From Streptomyces omiyaensis (GTDB lineage: Bacteria > Actinomycetota > Actinomycetes > Streptomycetales > Streptomycetaceae), in assembly GCF_014650895.1 (NCBI RefSeq), contig NZ_BMVV01000013.1, positions 125,097 through 189,096 of the forward strand: 64,000 nucleotides of DNA, read 5' to 3'. The position numbers and the translations under genes were made by a program. The notes beneath the pieces were generated by a model. The model saw only the letters and a list, made by a program, of their open reading frames with translations. It did not search any database and had not been told where the DNA came from. Every line of letters begins with the position of its first letter. Within the stretch, counting starts at the first letter, position 1. Below, piece after piece: positions 33,725-42,179 of this stretch.

Positions 33725-34668
33725 CGGCCGGCCTCCTTGCGGGAACGGCGGCGCGCGATCAGGGCGTTGGCCCCGACCAGCACCAGGATCAGCAGGAACA
33801 TCACCCAGGCGATCGCGGCCGCCCGGCCCAGGTGGAAGAAGCCCCAGCCCTGCTCGTACATGTAGAGGCCGAGGGTCTGGTACTGGTGGGAGATGCCGCC
33901 GGACATCGAGCCCTCGAAGAGCAGCGGCTCGCCGAAGAGCTGGGTCGCGCCGATGGTGGAGACGACGACGGTGAAGAGGATGGTGGGCCGCAGTCCCGGC
34001 AGGGTCACGTGGAAGAACTGCCGCCACCGGGAGGCGCCGTCCATCTCGGCCGCCTCGTACAGCTCGGAGGGGATGGACTGCATGCCGGCGAGGTAGATGA
34101 GCGCGTTGTAGCCGGTCCACCGCCACACGACGATGGTGGAGACGGCGATCTGGGAGCTGAGGGTGCCGGACTGCCAGTCGACCGGTCCGACGCCGACGAG
34201 GCCGAGGACGTAGTTGAAGAGGCCGAAGTCGCGGCCGAAGAGCTGGGCGAAGACGAGGGTCGCGGCGGCGACGGAGGTGGCGTACGGCAGCAGCATCGCC
34301 GTCCGCAGGAAGGTCCGGCCGCGCAGCCGGTGGTTGAGCAGGTGGGCCAGGGCCAGCGCCATCACGAGCTGCGGGACGGTCGACAGGAGGCCGATGGTGA
34401 AGGTGTTGCGCAGCGCGGTCCAGAAGAACTCGTCGCCGAGGAGGGCGGTGTAGTTGCCGAGCCCGCGCCACTCCATGGAGCCGGGGTCCTGGAGCTCGAC
34501 CCGGTGGAGGGAGACGTACGCGGTGTAGATCAGCGGGAAGAGCCCGAAGGCGGCGAAGAGGGTGAAGAACGGGGCGACGTACGTGTACGGCGACACCGCC
34601 TGCCACGCCCGCCGGAGGGCCGGCTGGCGGGGGGCGGTGGCGGCTTTCGCCGGTGCGGTGAGGGTCAC
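33721..34668 (-). CDS. Sugar ABC transporter permease (MalF/CebF type)
   Basis: 315 residues with six hydrophobic helices. YEAAEMDGASRWRQFFHVTLP is the EAA loop, in the same place as in MalF-type permeases. Together with the next gene it forms the membrane channel of the importer. GTG 34668 has GAAGGG upstream. It lies 128 bases after the binding-protein gene, with a hairpin in the gap that may lower permease expression relative to the binding protein. Confidence 0.92.
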   Translation of the reverse strand: MTLTAPAKAATAPRQPALRRAWQAVSPYTYVAPFFTLFAAFGLFPLIYTAYVSLHRVELQDPGSMEWRGLGNYTALLGDEFFWTALRNTFTIGLLSTVPQLVMALALAHLLNHRLRGRTFLRTAMLLPYATSVAAATLVFAQLFGRDFGLFNYVLGLVGVGPVDWQSGTLSSQIAVSTIVVWRWTGYNALIYLAGMQSIPSELYEAAEMDGASRWRQFFHVTLPGLRPTILFTVVVSTIGATQLFGEPLLFEGSMSGGISHQYQTLGLYMYEQGWGFFHLGRAAAIAWVMFLLILVLVGANALIARRRSRKEAGR

Positions 34669-34724
34669 GGTGCGGCCCTTCGGGAGGTGGTCACGGGGGA
34701 GGCGCGGGCGGGGTCCCGCGGGTG

Positions 34725-34752
34725 GGCCGGGGCGGGGGGAGCCGCCCCGGCC
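34725..34752 (-). terminator. Intra-operon hairpin after the binding-protein gene
   Basis: GGCCGGGGCGG (34725-34735) pairs with CCGCCCCGGCC (34742-34752). It lies between the sugar-binding lipoprotein gene and the first permease. Such hairpins commonly protect the upstream mRNA end and partly stop transcription, so that binding protein exceeds permease. Confidence 0.55.
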
Positions 34753-34796
34753 GGGCGGCCGGCCGGGGCCCGGGGAGGGGTCCGGCCGGCGCGGGG

Positions 34797-36101
34797 TCAG
34801 CCGAGGGTGTTGGCGACGCCCTTCTTTGCGTTCTCCCAGGCCTTCTCCGGGGCGAGGCCCTTGCGCTCGACCTCGCTCAGCGCGTTGGTGATCTGCTGGT
34901 TGATGTTCTGGTCGTGGACGCCGAGGACCTGGACCGGGGCCGCCTTGGCGGCGTCGCCGAAGATCTGCCCGATGGGCGCGCCGGAGAAGTACGGGTCGGT
35001 GGTGCCCGCGACCTCGGCGATGGCGCCGGTGGAGGAGGGGAAGTTGCCCTGCTTGGCGAAGATCTTGGCCTGCTGCTCGGGGGCGGTGAGCCACTTGATC
35101 AGCTCGTACGCCTCCTTCTTGTTCTTCGCGGCGCGCGGCACCGCGAGGTAGGAGCCGCCCCAGTTGCCGGCGCCGCCGGGCAGTGCGGCGATGTCCCACT
35201 TGCCCTTGCCGGTCTCGCCGGCCTGGCCCTTGATGTAGCCGAGCATCCAGGCGGGGCAGGGGATGGTGGCGAAGGATCCGGCGGCGAAGGCCTGGTTCCA
35301 CTGCGGGGACCACTGGTCGAGCTTGGCGCTGAGTCCGGCGCCGCTCGCCTCGACGGAGGTCTCCCAGGCGGTCTTCAGGGCGGGGTTGGTCTCCCAGATC
35401 AGGGCGCCGGAGGCGTCGTAGTAGCGTTCCTTCTCCTGCCCGATCATGATCGAGAAGAGGCTGCCGACGCTGTCCAGCCAGGCGCTCTTGGCGGGAGCCT
35501 TGGCCTTGTACTGCTTGCCGAGCTCCAGGTAGCCGTCCCAGGTGGACCACCGCTTGGCCAGCTCGGCGCGGTCGGTGGGGAGTCCGGCCTGCTGGAAGAG
35601 GTCGGTGCGGTAGCACATCGCCTCGGGGCCGACGTCGGTGCCGAGGCCGAGGACCTCGCCGCCCTTGCCGGTCGCGGCGGCCCACTTGGCGTCGGCGAAC
35701 TGGCTCTTGAGCCCGTCGGCGCCGTACTTCCGCAGGTCCTCGAAGCGGTCCGCCTGCTGCTGGGTGACGGAGGCGATCCGGCCCACCTCGATGCCCTGCA
35801 CGTCGGCGAGGCCGCCCCCGCCGGCGAGCCGGGTCTGGAGGGACTTCCAGTAGTCGGCCTCGTCCTCGGTGTCGGTCTGCTTGATGGTGACGTTCGGGTG
35901 GAGCTTCTCGTACTCGGCGTAGAGCCCGGCCTCCTTGTAGCCGAAGGAGCCGAAGAGGTCGACGGTGACGGTCACCTTGCCGTCCGCCTTGCCGGCGGTG
36001 GTCCCGGAGGATCCGGACCCGCAGGCGGCGAGCAGGGAACCGGCGAGCGCGACCGCTCCGAGGCGGAGGACGGCCTGGGTGGCGGCTCGGGTGATGGGCA
36101 T
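34797..36101 (-). CDS. Sugar-binding lipoprotein of an ABC importer (CebE-like)
   Basis: 434 residues. The signal peptide ends at SLLAAC (Cys27). The mature protein is a family 1 solute-binding protein: TVTVDLFGSFGYKEAGLYAEYEKLHP at the N-terminus (overall pattern seen in CebE-type proteins), GLADVQGIEVGRIASV, and the late segment AAKNKKEAYELIKWLTAPEQQ. It captures oligosaccharides outside the membrane for the two permeases encoded next. AAGGGAG precedes ATG 36101. The promoter carries a GAGAGCGCTCTC operator; the divergent neighbour is a GH81 glucanase, so beta-1,3-gluco-oligosaccharides are the likely cargo. Confidence 0.9.
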   Translation of the reverse strand: MPITRAATQAVLRLGAVALAGSLLAACGSGSSGTTAGKADGKVTVTVDLFGSFGYKEAGLYAEYEKLHPNVTIKQTDTEDEADYWKSLQTRLAGGGGLADVQGIEVGRIASVTQQQADRFEDLRKYGADGLKSQFADAKWAAATGKGGEVLGLGTDVGPEAMCYRTDLFQQAGLPTDRAELAKRWSTWDGYLELGKQYKAKAPAKSAWLDSVGSLFSIMIGQEKERYYDASGALIWETNPALKTAWETSVEASGAGLSAKLDQWSPQWNQAFAAGSFATIPCPAWMLGYIKGQAGETGKGKWDIAALPGGAGNWGGSYLAVPRAAKNKKEAYELIKWLTAPEQQAKIFAKQGNFPSSTGAIAEVAGTTDPYFSGAPIGQIFGDAAKAAPVQVLGVHDQNINQQITNALSEVERKGLAPEKAWENAKKGVANTLG

Positions 36102-36195
36102 GGACGGGCTCCCTTGGCATCGGGGCGGAACGGGGGGTTGCGGCAGGCGGACAGGGGCGGGCAGCACCGGGTGGTCCCGGGGAGCCCCGAGAACG

Positions 36196-36213
36196 CTTGA
36201 GAGCGCTCTCAAG
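36196..36213. promoter_or_regulatory. LacI-type operator before the sugar-binding protein
   Basis: CTTGAGAGCGCTCTCAAG is an 18-bp perfect palindrome with a central CG, the form bound by LacI-family repressors. It lies just downstream of the predicted start of the importer operon transcript, where bound repressor would block elongation. Confidence 0.82.
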
Positions 36214-36369
36214 AACGGTCTGGAGCGTGCCCCGACTCGCCGGTTCCCGTCAAGACTCGAAGGCGTAACGGCTCGGAATCGAAGGGCGTGTAAGGCCCTT
36301 GCGTCCCAACTCGGCTTCTCGTCGCCTCTCTTGACGCCCACGTTTCGGGAGTTTTACGTTGCGCACTGC

Positions 36370-36383
36370 TGAGAGCGCTCTCA
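36370..36383. promoter_or_regulatory. LacI-type operator before the glucanase
   Basis: TGAGAGCGCTCTCA is a 14-bp perfect palindrome sharing its core with the other two copies in the cluster. It begins 10 bases after the TACGTT -10 box of the glucanase promoter. Confidence 0.82.
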
Positions 36384-36461
36384 AAACCGTTTCCGCGGTC
36401 CCTCCGGGGCCTCCGCGGGACGATCCCCAGCCCCCACCACCGAGCCAACGAGGTGCTGTAC

Positions 36462-39260
36462 GTGTCAGCTCCCCGCTCCCGACCGGCCGCGTCGCTGGTC
36501 CTCACCGCCGCCCTGGCGGCCGCCGGTCTCGTACCGGTCGCCGCCGGTCCCGCCTCCGCCGCCACCGTCCCCGTGGGCGCGGGCGGTTACTCCGACACCC
36601 GCCCCGCCGGGACCTCCGGCCCCACCACCAACACCGGCGCGCCCGTCACCCCCAAGGTGACCGCCGCCGCCAAGGACCGGCCCGTCCCCACCAACGACTG
36701 GTGGTCCTCGCTCGCCTTCCAGCGCTACGGCGACAACCCGTACTCGACCCCCATGTACGGGCACCCGCTGACCTACCAGGCCGTCGCCGGCGGCCTGGAG
36801 ATCGGCTACCCCACCGCCCCGGCGATCGTCGGCGACGGGCGCCAGTACGAGTTCCCCCACAAGGCCGACCTCACCCTCGGCCTCACCGGACTCAACTCCC
36901 CCGACGCCAAGGCCGACGACTGGTCCGACTGGACCGTCACCCCCGCCTGGTCCGACGGCGCCCGCACCCTGCGCACCACCATCGGCCACGGCCTGCCCTT
37001 CGTGTACGCCAAGGGCACCGGCGGCGACGCCCGGATCACCACCTCCGGCGCGCCCACCGTCTTCGCCGACCAGGGCAACGTCCTCGGCATCACCGTCGGC
37101 GGCCACCACTACGCCCTCTTCGCCCCCACGGGCACCGACTGGAACGTCGCGGGCACCACCGTCACCGCGGGCCTCGGCGGCAAGGACTACTTCTCCGTCG
37201 CCGTCCTGCCCTCCACCGGCGCGCTCGCCACCTTCCGCAAGTACGCCTTCAGCTTCGTCACCGGCTCCCGCGTCGCCTGGTCCTCCTCGGCCGGCCGGAT
37301 CAACGCCACCTACACCCTCACCACGGAGGCGAAGGAGGGCACCGAGACCGGCACCCTCCAGGCCCTCTACCGGCACCAGTGGCTCAACACCACGGACGCC
37401 CTGACCCCGTACACGTACGTCTCCCCGCGCGGCACCATGAAGGTCCGCGAGGGCAGGTCCTTCACCACGAGCCGCAAGCAGGCCGCCGTCCTGCCCGGGC
37501 TGCCCGCCTCCGGCGCGGTGGACCAGGCGCGGCTGCGCACCTACCTGAACGAGGTGGTGAACTCCGCCGACCCGTTCTCCGGGGCCACCGACACCTACTG
37601 GACCGGCAAGGCGCTCGGCAAGCTCGCCCAGCTGGTGCCGCTCGCCGAGCAGCTCGGCGACACCGCGCTGCGCGACCGGCTCGTCGGCCTGCTCAAGGGC
37701 CGGCTCCAGGACTGGTTCACCGCCGGCGGCGCCAACGAGTTCTCGTACGACCGCACCTGGAAGACCCTGACCGGCTACCCGGCCTCGTACGGCAGCGACA
37801 CCGAGCTCAACGACCACCACTTCCACTACGGCTACTACGTGTACGCCGCCGCGATCGTCGCCCAGTACGACCAGGCCTGGGCCGCCGACTCCGCCTGGGG
37901 CGGCATGGTCAGGACCCTGGTCCGGGACGTCGCCAACCCCAGCCGCACCGACACGGCCTTCCCCTTCCTGCGCGGCTTCGACGTCTACGCCGGCCACAGC
38001 TGGGCCTCCGGCCACTCCGGCTTCGCGGCCGGCAACAACCAGGAGTCCTCCTCCGAGTCCACCAACCTGAGCGCCGCCCTCGTCCTGTGGGGCTCCGCCA
38101 CCGGCGACACCGCCCTGCGCGACCTCGGCGGCTACCTCCTCGCCACCGAGTCCGACGCCATCGGCCAGTACTGGTTCGACGCCGACCAGCAGGTCTTCCC
38201 CGGCTCCTTCGGCCACGACACGGTCGGCATGGTCTGGGGCAGCGGCGGCGCCTACTCCACCTGGTGGACGGCGAACCCGGAGGAGATCCACGGCATCAAC
38301 ACCCTCCCGGTGACCTCGGGCAACGCGCTGCACATGGGCGCCTACCCGGGTGCCATCCGGCGCAACCTGGCCGAGATGGAGCGGGAGAACGGCGGCCCGG
38401 CCGTCGAGTGGCGGGACATCCTGTGGGAGTTCGAGTCGCTCGCCGAACCGGCCCGCGCCAAGGGGCGCTTCGACGCCGTCGGCGGGAACTACACCCCCGA
38501 GGCCGGTGAGACCAGGGCCCACACCTACCACTGGCTCACCACCCTGGACGCGCTCGGCGCCCCCGACGCGACCGTCACCGGATCGATCCCGACCTCGGCC
38601 GTCTTCCTCAAGGGCACCGAGCGGACCTACGCCGCCCACAACTTCGGCGCCGCCCCGGTCACCGTCGCCTTCTCCGACGGCAAGTCCCTCACCGTCCCGG
38701 CCCGCTCCACCGCCACCGGCAAGGGCACCGGCACCATCCCCTGCGGCCAGCCCGGCGGCCCCGTCTGCCCCGAGCCCGGCACCGGCGACACCTTCCGGCT
38801 CAAGAGCGGCGGCCAGCTGACCACCGCGACCGACACCGCCGCGGGCAGCGACACGATCGCCTCCGCCGGCGGCGCCAACCACGACGGCGCGCCGCACCAG
38901 CCGCTCGTCTACGAGGCGCGGAACGTCACCGGCACCCTCACCCCGGGGGCCGCCACCGCCTTCCGCCTCGCGGTGGACGCGGGCACCTCCGTCGGCCTCG
39001 GGCAGCAGGTCCGGGTCAGCTACGACCTGACCGGCGACGGCGCCTTCGACCGCACCGAGACGTACCACTACTTCGCCACCGACCCGGTGGCCGGCTGGGA
39101 GCGGTACGACCAGACCCGCGGCCTGAAGTCCGCCACCGGCACCCTCGGCGACCTGCGCGGCGGCACCGTCCGCGTGGAGCTGTGGAGCGCCATCGGCAAC
39201 GCCCCGGCGACCGTCAGGACCGGCACGGCGGACTCCGTGCTCGTCATCCCCTTCGACTGA
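36462..39260 (+). CDS. Secreted GH81 endo-beta-1,3-glucanase with C-terminal glucan-binding module
   Basis: 932 residues. A signal peptide is likely cut near PASA-A (about residue 33). The GH81 domain spans about 40-730: PVPTNDWWSSLAFQRYG at the front, LNDHHFHYGYYVYAA (Asp451) and NNQESSSES (Glu528, Glu532), the last two being the catalytic blocks of the family. After a short CGQPGGPVCPEPGTG linker, residues about 775-932 look like a beta-rich carbohydrate-binding module, similar to CBM56. The enzyme cuts beta-1,3-glucans such as laminarin, callose or fungal wall glucan. GTG 36462 is preferred to GTG 36453 because GAGG lies 8 bases before it. It is divergent from the importer. Confidence 0.9.
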   Translation: MSAPRSRPAASLVLTAALAAAGLVPVAAGPASAATVPVGAGGYSDTRPAGTSGPTTNTGAPVTPKVTAAAKDRPVPTNDWWSSLAFQRYGDNPYSTPMYGHPLTYQAVAGGLEIGYPTAPAIVGDGRQYEFPHKADLTLGLTGLNSPDAKADDWSDWTVTPAWSDGARTLRTTIGHGLPFVYAKGTGGDARITTSGAPTVFADQGNVLGITVGGHHYALFAPTGTDWNVAGTTVTAGLGGKDYFSVAVLPSTGALATFRKYAFSFVTGSRVAWSSSAGRINATYTLTTEAKEGTETGTLQALYRHQWLNTTDALTPYTYVSPRGTMKVREGRSFTTSRKQAAVLPGLPASGAVDQARLRTYLNEVVNSADPFSGATDTYWTGKALGKLAQLVPLAEQLGDTALRDRLVGLLKGRLQDWFTAGGANEFSYDRTWKTLTGYPASYGSDTELNDHHFHYGYYVYAAAIVAQYDQAWAADSAWGGMVRTLVRDVANPSRTDTAFPFLRGFDVYAGHSWASGHSGFAAGNNQESSSESTNLSAALVLWGSATGDTALRDLGGYLLATESDAIGQYWFDADQQVFPGSFGHDTVGMVWGSGGAYSTWWTANPEEIHGINTLPVTSGNALHMGAYPGAIRRNLAEMERENGGPAVEWRDILWEFESLAEPARAKGRFDAVGGNYTPEAGETRAHTYHWLTTLDALGAPDATVTGSIPTSAVFLKGTERTYAAHNFGAAPVTVAFSDGKSLTVPARSTATGKGTGTIPCGQPGGPVCPEPGTGDTFRLKSGGQLTTATDTAAGSDTIASAGGANHDGAPHQPLVYEARNVTGTLTPGAATAFRLAVDAGTSVGLGQQVRVSYDLTGDGAFDRTETYHYFATDPVAGWERYDQTRGLKSATGTLGDLRGGTVRVELWSAIGNAPATVRTGTADSVLVIPFD

Positions 39261-39267
39261 CGGGGGT

Positions 39268-39334
39268 GCGCCGGGCCTCGGACCGAGGCCCGGCGCGCGG
39301 CGGGGGCGTGCCGGGCCTCAGGCCGAGGCCCGGC
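39268..39334. terminator. Tandem, near-duplicate hairpins between glucanase and regulator
   Basis: GCGCCGGGCCTCG (39268-39280) pairs with CGAGGCCCGGCGC (39284-39296). A near copy follows: GCCGGGCCTC (39310-39319) with GAGGCCCGGC (39325-39334), the latter containing the LacI stop codon. The two look like a duplicated unit and serve both convergent genes. Confidence 0.7.
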
Positions 39335-40349
39335 GCACCAGCGTCGTCGGCGTGATCAGCGGGTCCGGGGCGGGTGCCCCGGACCCGTGCTCGTGGAGCA
39401 GGTGCATCAGGAGCCGGACCATCAACCGCCCCATGCCCTCGATGTCCTGACGGACCGTCGTCAGCGGCGGGTCGGTCCGCTCGGCGATCGACGCCACGTC
39501 GTCGAAGCCGACCACGGCCACGTCCTCCGGCACCCGCAGGCCCCGCTCCCGCAGCACCCGCAGGGCGCCCGAGGCCATCAGGTCGTTGGCGGCGAAGACG
39601 CCGTCCACGTCCGGTCGCCGGTCGAGGAGTCCGGCCATCGCCCGGGCGCCGCTCTCCGCCGTGAAGTCGCCGTGGCCCAGCAGGGCCGGATCCGGGTCGC
39701 CGAGCGCCTCCCGCCAGCCGTCGGCGCGGTCCACCGCCGAGGTCTGGTCGCGGGGCCCCGCCAGGTGGGCGACGGCCCTGCAGCCCCGGTCGACCAGGAG
39801 CCGGACGGCCTCGCGCGCGCCGCCGCGGTTGTCGCAGTCGACGTACGGCATGTCGGGGCCGATCCCGTCGGTGGGGCGGCCGCCGAGCACCGTCGGGATC
39901 TTCGCCCGGCGCAGCACCGCCGCCAGCTCGTCCTCGTCGTGGAGGGAGAAGGCGAGGGCGCCGTCGACGTGACCGCCGCCGAGATAGCGGGCGATCCGGT
40001 CGTGGTCGCCCGGGCTCTCCACCCAGAGCAGCACCAATTGGGAGTCGTGGGAGGTGAGTTCACGGCTGATGCCGCGCACCTGCTCCTGGAAGAAGGGGTC
40101 GGAGAAGATCCGGAACTCCGGCTCCGCGATGACCACGGCCACGGCGCCGTTGCGCCGGGTGACCAGGGTGCGGGCCGCGAGGTTCGGGACGTACCCGAGC
40201 TCCTCGACGGCCTGCCGCACCTTGTCGACCAGCGGCGCCCGGACCCCGGCACCGCCGTTGACGACCCGGGAGGCCGTGGCCCGCGACACCCCGGCACGGG
40301 CCGCGACGGCCTCCAGCGTGGGGCGGGCCCCCGTCGTCTGTTCGGCCAC
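39318..40349 (-). CDS. LacI-family regulator of the glucan cluster
   Basis: 343 residues. The N-terminal helix-turn-helix is TLEAVAARAGVSRATASRVVNG, followed by the hinge region ELGYVPNLAARTLVTRR. The periplasmic-binding-type ligand domain follows, with GVFAANDLMASGALRVLRERG and VVGFDDVASIAERTDPPLTTV. Overall it resembles CebR, the cello-oligosaccharide repressor. Its own promoter region carries the same operator core (40408-40419), as do those of the importer and glucanase, so it very likely represses all three and is released by an oligosaccharide. GTG 40349 follows AAGGGGG. Confidence 0.9.
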   Translation of the reverse strand: MAEQTTGARPTLEAVAARAGVSRATASRVVNGGAGVRAPLVDKVRQAVEELGYVPNLAARTLVTRRNGAVAVVIAEPEFRIFSDPFFQEQVRGISRELTSHDSQLVLLWVESPGDHDRIARYLGGGHVDGALAFSLHDEDELAAVLRRAKIPTVLGGRPTDGIGPDMPYVDCDNRGGAREAVRLLVDRGCRAVAHLAGPRDQTSAVDRADGWREALGDPDPALLGHGDFTAESGARAMAGLLDRRPDVDGVFAANDLMASGALRVLRERGLRVPEDVAVVGFDDVASIAERTDPPLTTVRQDIEGMGRLMVRLLMHLLHEHGSGAPAPDPLITPTTLVRRASA

Positions 40350-40407
40350 GTCGGCCCCCTTCGTCTGCTCCGGACCGGGTCAGGATATCCGTACGGGCGC
40401 CCGCTCT

Positions 40408-40419
40408 GAGAGCGCTCTC
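40408..40419. promoter_or_regulatory. LacI-type operator before the regulator gene
   Basis: GAGAGCGCTCTC, the 12-bp core shared with the two operators near 36.2 and 36.4 kb, lies 59 bases upstream of the regulator start. The flanking pair is imperfect (T and T), so binding may be weaker. It suggests autoregulation. Confidence 0.75.
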
Positions 40420-40445
40420 TGAACTCGGTGGCGGGCAGGAGCGGG

Positions 40446-41966
40446 TCAGTCCGGCCCCGGGGCGAAGGAGGCCATCCGGGGTTGGCGCCGCGCGTCGTCG
40501 CCGCTGACGTGCGCGGGCGTCACGACGACCCGTCCGCCGACGCGGAGCACCCGGCCCGCCCCCGTGTCGTACTCGGCCCCGGCCGCCGCCGGGTGCCGCA
40601 GCAGCACCTCCTCCCCGCCCGCCCCGCCCCCGTCCAGGACGAAGGTGCGGCCGGGGCGGCTCGGGGTGGCCGACTCGTAGACGATCGTCCCCGGCGCGGC
40701 GCGGAAGCCGACCGGTGTCAGGGTCCTGCCGTCGTGCGTCCGGATGCCCCGGAGGAGCTTCCCGGTCGCCAGGTCGTAGGCGCCGGCCCGGTCCGTGCCG
40801 CCGACGTGGACCAGTCCGTGTCCGACGACGATGCCCGGACAGGGCTGGAGGCCGGCGTCGATCCCGGAGTGGACGCAGTGCTCGAAGCCCTGGGGCCGGG
40901 GGTCGATCGTGCGGCGGACCTCGCCGCGGGGGCCGGGGGCGACGATCCGCCAGTCGTCGGTGAGGCGGTCGTTGTCGACCGAGGTGTACACCACCGGATC
41001 GACGGAGGCCACCCGCTCGACGCTCCGGCCCGCCGGAGTGCGGTGGCGCCACCGCACGGCGCCGGTGCGAGGGTCGAGCTCCCGGAGCCCGGAGTGGCTC
41101 CTGCGCCGGTCGGCGCCGGTCGCGCACAGGGAACCGACGAGGAGCCGGGAGCCGCCGGCGACCTGGTCGGGGCGGCAGCGGCCGGGCTCCTCGGCCGGGA
41201 CGCCGAAGAGCCGGACGCCGTCGCCCACGCGGTACGCGGCGGCTCCCGTGCCCTCGGCGACGGCGAGGGTGTCCCCGCTGATCGCCGTGTGCGCGAGGAG
41301 CACGGGCGTGTCCGGGGTCGGATCGGCCCGAAGCAGCTCCTTCGTCCAGCCGGCCTTCCCGGTCCGCAGGCCGATCATCCGGAACCGGTCGCAGCGCGCG
41401 CCCCGCCGGGCCGTGCCGGTCGCGAGGACGACGACGATCCGGCCGTCCGGCGTCGTGTGCTCCGGCGCCTCGCAGACGGGGGTGGGCAGGGTCGGGCTCC
41501 GCAGCTCGGCGCCGTCGGCGAGCCGGTAGGCGGTGACCTCGCGGAAGAGCGCCCGGACCACGGTGTCGCCGACGATCCAGGGACCGTCCGCGCGGATGCT
41601 CCGCCGGGGCAGGTCCGTGGAGTCGGAGGCGATCCAGGAGGTGCCCTCGCCCGGCTGCCGGGCGGCGGCGAGCTCCCGGGCGCCGGGCACGCGGACCGGC
41701 CCGGGGGTGCGGAGGGCGGGCCCCGTCGGAGGCGTGACGCCCTCCGCCGGAGGCGCGGCGGTCCCCGGTGGGGGCGCGCCCGTCCCCCGGGCGGCCGGGG
41801 GACGGGCGTGGCCGGTCCCGTGGCCGTACCAGCCCGCCCCCGCCACCGCGACGACCAGCAGCGCGAGCCCGGCGGCGAGCGCGAGGAGGGCGGGGTCGCG
41901 CCGGGAGCGGCGGCCCGGCTCGGGCGCCCGCCCCGGAGGGGTCCGGGGCGGCGGCGCGTACGGCAT
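40446..41966 (-). CDS. Membrane-anchored PQQ-type beta-propeller protein
   Basis: 506 residues. A Pro/Arg-rich cytoplasmic start is followed by one transmembrane helix (about 26-46), then a Pro/Thr/Gly linker and an extracellular propeller. Blade motifs include GLRTGKAGWTKELL, LDPRTGAVRWRH and YDLATGKLLRG, the W-containing repeats of PQQ-like propellers. No catalytic or PQQ-binding residues are evident; a scaffold or sensor role is likely. Confidence 0.75.
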   Translation of the reverse strand: MPYAPPPRTPPGRAPEPGRRSRRDPALLALAAGLALLVVAVAGAGWYGHGTGHARPPAARGTGAPPPGTAAPPAEGVTPPTGPALRTPGPVRVPGARELAAARQPGEGTSWIASDSTDLPRRSIRADGPWIVGDTVVRALFREVTAYRLADGAELRSPTLPTPVCEAPEHTTPDGRIVVVLATGTARRGARCDRFRMIGLRTGKAGWTKELLRADPTPDTPVLLAHTAISGDTLAVAEGTGAAAYRVGDGVRLFGVPAEEPGRCRPDQVAGGSRLLVGSLCATGADRRRSHSGLRELDPRTGAVRWRHRTPAGRSVERVASVDPVVYTSVDNDRLTDDWRIVAPGPRGEVRRTIDPRPQGFEHCVHSGIDAGLQPCPGIVVGHGLVHVGGTDRAGAYDLATGKLLRGIRTHDGRTLTPVGFRAAPGTIVYESATPSRPGRTFVLDGGGAGGEEVLLRHPAAAGAEYDTGAGRVLRVGGRVVVTPAHVSGDDARRQPRMASFAPGPD

Positions 41967-42005
41967 CGGGACTCCCCCTGTGGGTCACCGGTGATCCGGA
42001 GCGTA

Positions 42006-42027
42006 TTTCTAGAACGAGATTCTGTTT
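42006..42027. promoter_or_regulatory. Low-GC site with imperfect inverted repeat
   Basis: CTAGAAC-GAG-ATTCTG lies in an A/T-rich patch between the divergent propeller and lipoprotein genes. It vaguely resembles TAGAAC/GTTCTA sites of KstR-type regulators, but arm spacing and symmetry are wrong, so this is only a candidate. Confidence 0.25.
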
Positions 42028-42179
42028 CGGTCGTAGCACAGCGACGCGGACCGACGGCACCCACGCGGACCGGGGGCGGAGGGCCGCCGTCAGGGGCGGC
42101 GGCCCGCCGTTCACCCGTGGCGGTGGTCGCGGTCCGTACCGGCTCCGCCGCGGCGCTCGGGTGCGGCAGCGTGACCGCC

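Larger units (their letters stand above)
36102..36461. promoter_or_regulatory. Divergent control region of the glucan cluster
   Basis: This 360-bp gap holds two mirror-image promoters. For the glucanase: TTGACG (36331-36336), 18 bases, TACGTT (36355-36360). For the binding protein on the minus strand: TTGACG (36253-36248), 18 bases, CACGCT (36229-36224). In each case an operator palindrome starts within a few bases downstream of the expected transcription start. The middle is less GC-rich than flanking genes. Confidence 0.65.

Noticed and set aside
36465..39068. An 867-residue minus-strand gene opposite the glucanase
   Set aside because: It is a Gly/Ala/Val-rich shadow of the GH81 gene, with no recognisable domain or ribosome site.
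42006..42027. A KstR-type operator
   Set aside because: Only half of the palindrome fits and the spacing between arms is wrong; no steroid or lipid gene is adjacent.
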